Assembly (NCBI GenBank): GCA_030630095.1
Contig: DAOVNW010000021.1
Location: 1-10,122, forward strand
Direction: 5' to 3'
Length of the DNA stretch: 10,122 bases
Source: Candidatus Omnitrophota bacterium
GTDB lineage: Bacteria; Omnitrophota; Gorgyraeia; JAGLLT01
Shown: positions 7,172 to 10,122 of the stretch, one piece after another
Numbering within the stretch: position 1 is the first letter of the stretch
Layout of the letters: each line of letters begins with the position of its first letter
Notes under the pieces: generated by a model
What the model saw: only the letters and a program-made list of their open reading frames with translations
Told to the model about the DNA's origin: nothing
Database searches by the model: none
Translations under genes and position numbers: made by a program

Positions 7172-7728
7172 AATTTAAAGTAGTTATTTTATCGCTTTGT
7201 TTAGCAGTAATTGGCGCGGGTTGCGTCCATACACAGCATGATAATGACCCCTTTGAAACTATACCGGCTTTTTACAGAATTAACGATAATCTCTACCGCG
7301 GCGGGTGTCCCGATATGGCGGGCTTAATGTATCTTAAGGAATTAAAAATAAAGACTATATTGTGTTTTCAACAGCCCTCAGAGGAGCTTGAGCGCGAAGA
7401 AAGCATGGCGCAGGCCTTTGGCCTCAAGTTTATTAACATTCCTCTAAGCGTAAGGGGAATGCCGGCTGATAAACAGGTTATTGGGTTCCTTGAGGTTGTT
7501 ACGGATAAGAGTAAATTTCCGGTTTTTATCCACGGCGGAAGCGGACGTGGCCGTACAGGAGTGATGACAGCCGTTTACAGAGTAGTGGTTGAAGGCTGGA
7601 CCATCAAAGAGGCTTACGAAGAAGCCAAGAATTTAGACTATTGGCCATATCAAGGCGACGCGGAGCTAAAAAGGTTTATCAACCAATTAAACGATAAAGA
7701 TATTTACTTTATCAAAGTAGGCAGATAG
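7168..7728 (+). CDS. lipoprotein with dual-specificity-phosphatase fold, catalytic Cys replaced by Gly (probable pseudophosphatase)
   Basis: This 186-residue protein starts with a lipoprotein signal (MKFKVVILSL, then VIGAGC with C19 as the lipid site), so it is exported and membrane anchored. The body matches small bacterial dual-specificity/tyrosine phosphatases: FYRINDNLYRGGCPDMAGL (35-53), LKELKIKTIL, and the P-loop region VFIHGGSGRGRTGVM (119-133). The active site in this family is H-C-x-x-G-x-x-R-T. Here H122, G126, R129 and T130 are present but position 123 is Gly (codon GGC), so the phosphocysteine intermediate cannot form. The Gln common in the RGGQPD element is Cys (C47). It probably binds a phosphorylated ligand or protein rather than hydrolysing it. 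ATG 7168 overlaps the nuclease stop by four bases (ATGA), with AGGAGG 10 nt upstream. Confidence 0.85.
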   Translation: MKFKVVILSLCLAVIGAGCVHTQHDNDPFETIPAFYRINDNLYRGGCPDMAGLMYLKELKIKTILCFQQPSEELEREESMAQAFGLKFINIPLSVRGMPADKQVIGFLEVVTDKSKFPVFIHGGSGRGRTGVMTAVYRVVVEGWTIKEAYEEAKNLDYWPYQGDAELKRFINQLNDKDIYFIKVGR

Positions 7729-7738
7729 AAAAGTAGAA

Positions 7739-7773
7739 AAGGGGTCAAGTCTTAACTTTGGACTTAACCCCTT
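7739..7773. terminator. imperfect hairpin, likely bidirectional terminator between convergent genes
   Basis: The arms AAGGGGTCAAGTC (7739-7751) and GACTTAACCCCTT (7761-7773) pair at 12 of 13 positions around a 9-nt loop; the only mismatch is C7746 against A7766. On the minus strand the stem runs directly into TTTTCTACTTTTCT, a good U-tract for ending the barrel gene. On the plus strand the following bases are only loosely T-rich (ATTTTGTTTT at 7782-7791). Its GGGGTCAAGTC arm also recalls REP-type palindromes. Confidence 0.7.
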
Positions 7774-7789
7774 ATTCACAGATTTTGTT

Positions 7790-9106
7790 TTAGAAACGGC
7801 AGGAAATGCCGCAGGCTATACTCATTAGGTCGTAGTTATATCTGTAGTACTTCTCGTATTCCATATTGGATTCTGCGATAGTATAATCAAACATAGCTAC
7901 GGCCTTTATTGTCTCCGTTAACGGATAAGAAAGTCCCAGGCTGAAAGTATGGAATTCATCCTCTTCATCGCTTCCCGTATAGGGGCCGGCAGAGCTTTGA
8001 GCTTTGCGGTCAGTATAACGTTTATCGAGATAGGCGTAGGACAACTGTACGGTTAAGTCCTTCTCTTTTTTGATGGCTATGTCGTAAGTAACCTTTGGTT
8101 TTATTTTAAAGGAGTTGTAATCATAGTAATCAGGCAAAAAGGCGTCGTCTGATAATATTACGGTATCCATTGAATCATAAAAGTTCTGATTACTGCGATT
8201 TATAACTAACTCATTATCCAGCGACACCTTCAGCCTTTTGTTTACCGGATAAGTAAAATTGAGGTTGAAGGCGTGCTGGTTATCTTCTCTCTTGTTTCCT
8301 GACTCCAAAACACCGTCCGAGCCGATGATCAGTTTATCATTGTAGTTTTTGAATAAAGGCTGGTATGAAGCTTCAAAGGAGAGGTCGTCAGGGTTGTCTC
8401 TCAGGTAAGAAAGAGTTGCTTTGTAGCCGTCAAAATCCTTTTCATCCGTTTCAGGAGCTGTGGGCAGGGCAAGAGAAATAAGTGATTTGAAGTTGGAGTA
8501 CTCACGCCTGTAATATTCGAATTCCAGCCCGGCTTCTTTATAAATTTTATCTTTTGGATTGCCTAAGACATACTCGAAGTCGACTATGCCGCCAACATCA
8601 ATATAATCATAAAGGCCCTCTGACCATTTTTCATCCGCGGTTTCTTTGTAATAAGCCCAGCTGCCAAAGAGGCTGACTTTATTTACCAGATTATCTGTTA
8701 GCTGCAGTTTGTTCGTAAAGTATGCATTATGAATCATAGTTTCCTGTATCAAATGGCCGCCTTCATCTTCGGCTATAATCTGGCGGGAACGGTTGTAATT
8801 AAAATTGTAAAGGGGAATAAGATAATGCTTATCAGTTATTTTAACGGCTGGTGAAATAAGCAGGTCAATAAGCGCTCCTTCGGTGGCATTGTAGCCCTGA
8901 ATTTTAGAGTAAGTGCCCAGGGCGTCCAAATTGATGATGGGTATCACTTTTTTTCCGAAAAACCTTAAGCTTGTTTTTTCATCCGCCTTTGGAGCCGTGT
9001 CCTCGCCGGTAAGGCCGGCATCTTTGGCATAAAGCCCGGCAGGCGAAGCCATTATTATCAGTAAGACAAAAACCAACAAATAATTTTTATGCCCTGTCTT
9101 AATCAT
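7790..9106 (-). CDS. exported protein, probable outer-membrane beta-barrel of unknown function
   Basis: This 438-residue protein begins with a signal peptide: MIKTGHKNYLL, a hydrophobic core, then SPAGLYA with likely cleavage after A27. The mature part has no further hydrophobic helix. It is rich in Tyr, Asn and Asp and shows many alternating polar/apolar stretches (such as KLKLTDN-like and RLKVSLDNELVIN strands), typical of transmembrane beta strands. The last residue is Phe (SIACGISCRF), the usual signal for insertion by the Bam complex. I see no named porin or transporter family. The start at 9106 is chosen because AAGGAG lies 7 nt upstream and a promoter sits just beyond. A longer reading from 9244 would add 46 residues translated from the promoter region. 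The gene converges on the lipoprotein gene at 7168-7728 and diverges from the one at 9276. Confidence 0.8.
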   Translation of the reverse strand: MIKTGHKNYLLVFVLLIIMASPAGLYAKDAGLTGEDTAPKADEKTSLRFFGKKVIPIINLDALGTYSKIQGYNATEGALIDLLISPAVKITDKHYLIPLYNFNYNRSRQIIAEDEGGHLIQETMIHNAYFTNKLQLTDNLVNKVSLFGSWAYYKETADEKWSEGLYDYIDVGGIVDFEYVLGNPKDKIYKEAGLEFEYYRREYSNFKSLISLALPTAPETDEKDFDGYKATLSYLRDNPDDLSFEASYQPLFKNYNDKLIIGSDGVLESGNKREDNQHAFNLNFTYPVNKRLKVSLDNELVINRSNQNFYDSMDTVILSDDAFLPDYYDYNSFKIKPKVTYDIAIKKEKDLTVQLSYAYLDKRYTDRKAQSSAGPYTGSDEEDEFHTFSLGLSYPLTETIKAVAMFDYTIAESNMEYEKYYRYNYDLMSIACGISCRF

Positions 9107-9113
9107 ATCCCCG

Positions 9114-9119
9114 CTCCTT
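9114..9119 (-). promoter_or_regulatory. ribosome binding site that fixes the start of the beta-barrel gene
   Basis: On the minus strand this reads AAGGAG, 7 nt before ATG 9106. It selects that ATG over an in-frame ATG at 9244, which lies upstream of the promoter. Confidence 0.8.
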
Positions 9120-9133
9120 TTTTTATTTTTTAT

Positions 9134-9162
9134 ATTATAGTACAATGTGTACCTGCTGTAAA
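9134..9162 (-). promoter_or_regulatory. sigma70-type promoter for the beta-barrel gene
   Basis: Read on the minus strand, TTTACA (9162-9157) is followed after 17 nt by a perfect TATAAT (9139-9134). Transcription should begin near 9127, giving a leader of about 20 nt that carries the AAGGAG ribosome site. The spacer contains a small palindrome (9140-9152). Confidence 0.75.
9140..9152. repeat. 13-bp palindrome inside a promoter spacer (possible operator)
   Basis: GTACA, three bases, then TGTAC form a perfect inverted repeat located between the -35 and -10 boxes of the minus-strand promoter. That placement suits a repressor site, but the element is short and could be chance. Confidence 0.3.
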
Positions 9163-9188
9163 GGAGAAATTTAAATTTTTTTTCGCAC

Positions 9189-9217
9189 TTGACAAGAGCC
9201 CTTTTAAGAATTAAAAT
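9189..9217 (+). promoter_or_regulatory. near-consensus sigma70 promoter for the SurA-N-like lipoprotein gene
   Basis: A perfect TTGACA (9189-9194) is followed after 17 nt by TAAAAT (9212-9217), the same boxes and spacing as the promoter at 5232-5260. The start of transcription should be near 9224, leaving about 50 nt of leader before ATG 9276. Confidence 0.75.
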
Positions 9218-9237
9218 GCTATTATAAATACAATAGC
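9218..9237. repeat. inverted repeat at the predicted transcription start (possible operator)
   Basis: GCTATT (9218-9223) and AATAGC (9232-9237) are perfect inverted copies 8 nt apart, straddling the predicted start site of the plus-strand promoter. Half of it would not be in the transcript, so a DNA site is more likely than an RNA hairpin. It is short and unproven. Confidence 0.3.
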
Positions 9238-9275
9238 GGCGCAAAGTTTTTTATCTGTATATCAGGAGGGGATTG

Positions 9276-9848
9276 ATGTTAAAAGGCTGTACGGTTATTA
9301 TTTTATGCGGTTTTGTTTTTCTTAGCTTTGGCTGTACTAAAAAAGAAGAAGGGCGGAAGGTGGTTGTCCAGATTAACGCATATTATATGAGCGAAGAAGA
9401 TCTCAGGCAGGACTTAAAAGCGCTTTCTATCTACCGGCCTGATGCCGTTAATGATTTTAGCGGCCGGATGGAGCTCCTCAACGACTTGATTGAAAAAGAG
9501 ATCTTGCTTCAGGAGGCGCAGTCACTGAATCTTGATAAAGAAGAGCGATTCAGGAGAACAATTGAGAACTACTGGAAGCAGACGCTTTTAAAAACTCTAA
9601 TTGAGAAAAAATCAGGCGAGATTTCAGACAGCGTTTACGTCTACGATAATGAGATAACCGACTATTATAACAAGTTGAAATCAAAGGATCCTGAAATTAA
9701 GCCGCTTTTGGATATTAAAAGCCGGTTGAGGCGCTTTTTGCGCCGCGAAAAAGAGACAGAGCTTATGCGCGCGTGGATAAATGACTTAAAAGAGAAAGCC
9801 TATATTTCTATAAATAAAGAAACCTTAAAAAACATCGCGCTTGATTAA
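9276..9848 (+). CDS. lipoprotein resembling the SurA/PpiC N-terminal chaperone region, no isomerase domain
   Basis: This 190-residue protein has a lipoprotein signal ending LSFGC (lipid site C20), so it is exported and anchored. The segment around 62-125 (MELLNDLIEKEILLQEAQSL, then a helix pair and DNEITDYYNKLK) matches the helical N-terminal fold of SurA/PpiC-type periplasmic chaperones. In the usual proteins a parvulin isomerase domain follows. Here the chain goes directly to the closing helix (about 143-176) and stops, and no parvulin motif is present. It probably acts as a chaperone-like holdase, or is a shortened relative. The next-door beta-barrel gene would be a natural client, but this is inference. 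ATG 9276 is chosen over TTG 9273 because AGGAGG (9264-9269) is 6 nt from it. Confidence 0.75.
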   Translation: MLKGCTVIILCGFVFLSFGCTKKEEGRKVVVQINAYYMSEEDLRQDLKALSIYRPDAVNDFSGRMELLNDLIEKEILLQEAQSLNLDKEERFRRTIENYWKQTLLKTLIEKKSGEISDSVYVYDNEITDYYNKLKSKDPEIKPLLDIKSRLRRFLRREKETELMRAWINDLKEKAYISINKETLKNIALD

Positions 9849-9882
9849 GTCGCGCTGATTCCTACAAAACGCGGAGGAAGTG

Positions 9883-10122
9883 ATGAAAAGTCAAAAGGCG
9901 AATAAACCGTATAAGAGAAGGAACTATTATATTGATAAGAAGTTTCAAAGCCGTTTTATCATCAGGTTTTGTCTTCTTGTTATCCTTGCTTGTGTTTTGT
10001 TTGGTGGGTTGATTTATTTCCTTTCACTTAAATCCACAACGACCTCTTTTGAGAATTCAAGACTTATCATTAAGAGTACCGCTGATTATCTTTTGCCTCT
10101 CATAACGCTTACTTCTGTAGCA
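9883..10122 (+). CDS. membrane protein with basic N-terminus, HAMP/chemoreceptor-like start (partial, 3' end outside window)
   Basis: The frame from ATG 9883 stays open for 80 codons to the window edge. A good ribosome site, GGAGGAAG (9873-9880), lies just upstream, 34 nt after the preceding stop. The product begins MKSQKANKPYKRRNYYIDKKF, a strongly basic cytoplasmic start, followed by a transmembrane helix (about 25-47, RFCLLVILACVLFGGLIYFL). A short polar stretch (SLKSTTTSFENSRLIIKSTADY) and the beginning of a second hydrophobic helix (about 69-80) come next. This layout resembles small HAMP-domain membrane proteins, in which HAMP would follow the second helix. That part is outside the window, so the assignment is tentative. 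It is probably co-transcribed with the lipoprotein gene. Confidence 0.75.
   Translation, partial: MKSQKANKPYKRRNYYIDKKFQSRFIIRFCLLVILACVLFGGLIYFLSLKSTTTSFENSRLIIKSTADYLLPLITLTSVA

Noticed and set aside
9107..9244. N-terminal extension of the beta-barrel gene, starting at an ATG at 9244
   Set aside because: The added 46 residues lie across a TTTACA-17-TATAAT promoter and an AAGGAG ribosome site that point to ATG 9106. The extension would also hide a clear signal peptide.
9273..9275. TTG start for the SurA-N-like lipoprotein
   Set aside because: It is only 3 nt from AGGAGG; the adjacent ATG at 9276 has normal spacing.
1..10122. tRNA, rRNA, riboswitch, CRISPR array, insertion sequence or phage genes
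   Set aside because: No cloverleaf, direct-repeat array, transposase or phage-like gene is visible on either strand.

Overview
The window reads as ordinary chromosomal DNA of a diderm (Gram-negative type) bacterium of moderate-to-low GC, with densely packed genes. Evidence for an outer membrane is a retrograde-lipid-transport (Mla/MCE) system, two predicted lipoproteins and an exported beta-barrel protein ending in phenylalanine. The gene mix (RsbW-like kinase, CHASE2-SpoIIE phosphatase, Mla genes, an MBL/beta-CASP nuclease, a HAMP-type membrane protein) recalls uncultured lineages such as Omnitrophota. That placement is an inference from gene style; there is no marker gene here.

Region 1 (about 1-5204, + strand) follows what may be the last codons of an upstream gene. 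A sigma70-type promoter (70-98) leads into six co-directional genes: an RsbW/SpoIIAB-like serine kinase, a STAS-domain antagonist, MlaE permease, MlaF ATPase, an MlaD-like MCE protein and a membrane-anchored CHASE2-SpoIIE phosphatase. Gaps are 1, 6, 52, 12 and 41 nt, with no terminator visible between them. All three parts of a partner-switching phospho-relay (kinase, Ser-bearing STAS protein, PP2C phosphatase) therefore bracket a lipid-transport ABC complex. In E. coli that complex is itself controlled by a STAS protein (MlaB). No sigma factor is seen. The most attractive reading is phospho-control of MlaFE lipid transport by an extracytoplasmic signal.

Region 2 (5205-7789, + strand) starts from a near-consensus promoter (TTGACA-17-TAAAAT). 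It holds three overlapping genes: a small membrane protein with DIDH/HS/GH metal-site-like motifs, a full-length MBL/beta-CASP RNA-nuclease-type protein, and a lipoprotein with a dual-specificity-phosphatase fold whose catalytic Cys is replaced by Gly, so probably a pseudophosphatase. The region closes with an imperfect hairpin (7739-7773) that can act as a bidirectional terminator.

Region 3 (7790-10122) has a minus-strand gene for a signal-peptide-bearing, probable outer-membrane beta-barrel protein of unknown role. It is divergent from a lipoprotein that resembles the SurA/PpiC N-terminal chaperone region without the isomerase domain. Their 169-bp spacer carries two strong divergent promoters and two small palindromes. 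The window ends inside a gene for a membrane protein with a short basic N-terminus and transmembrane segments.
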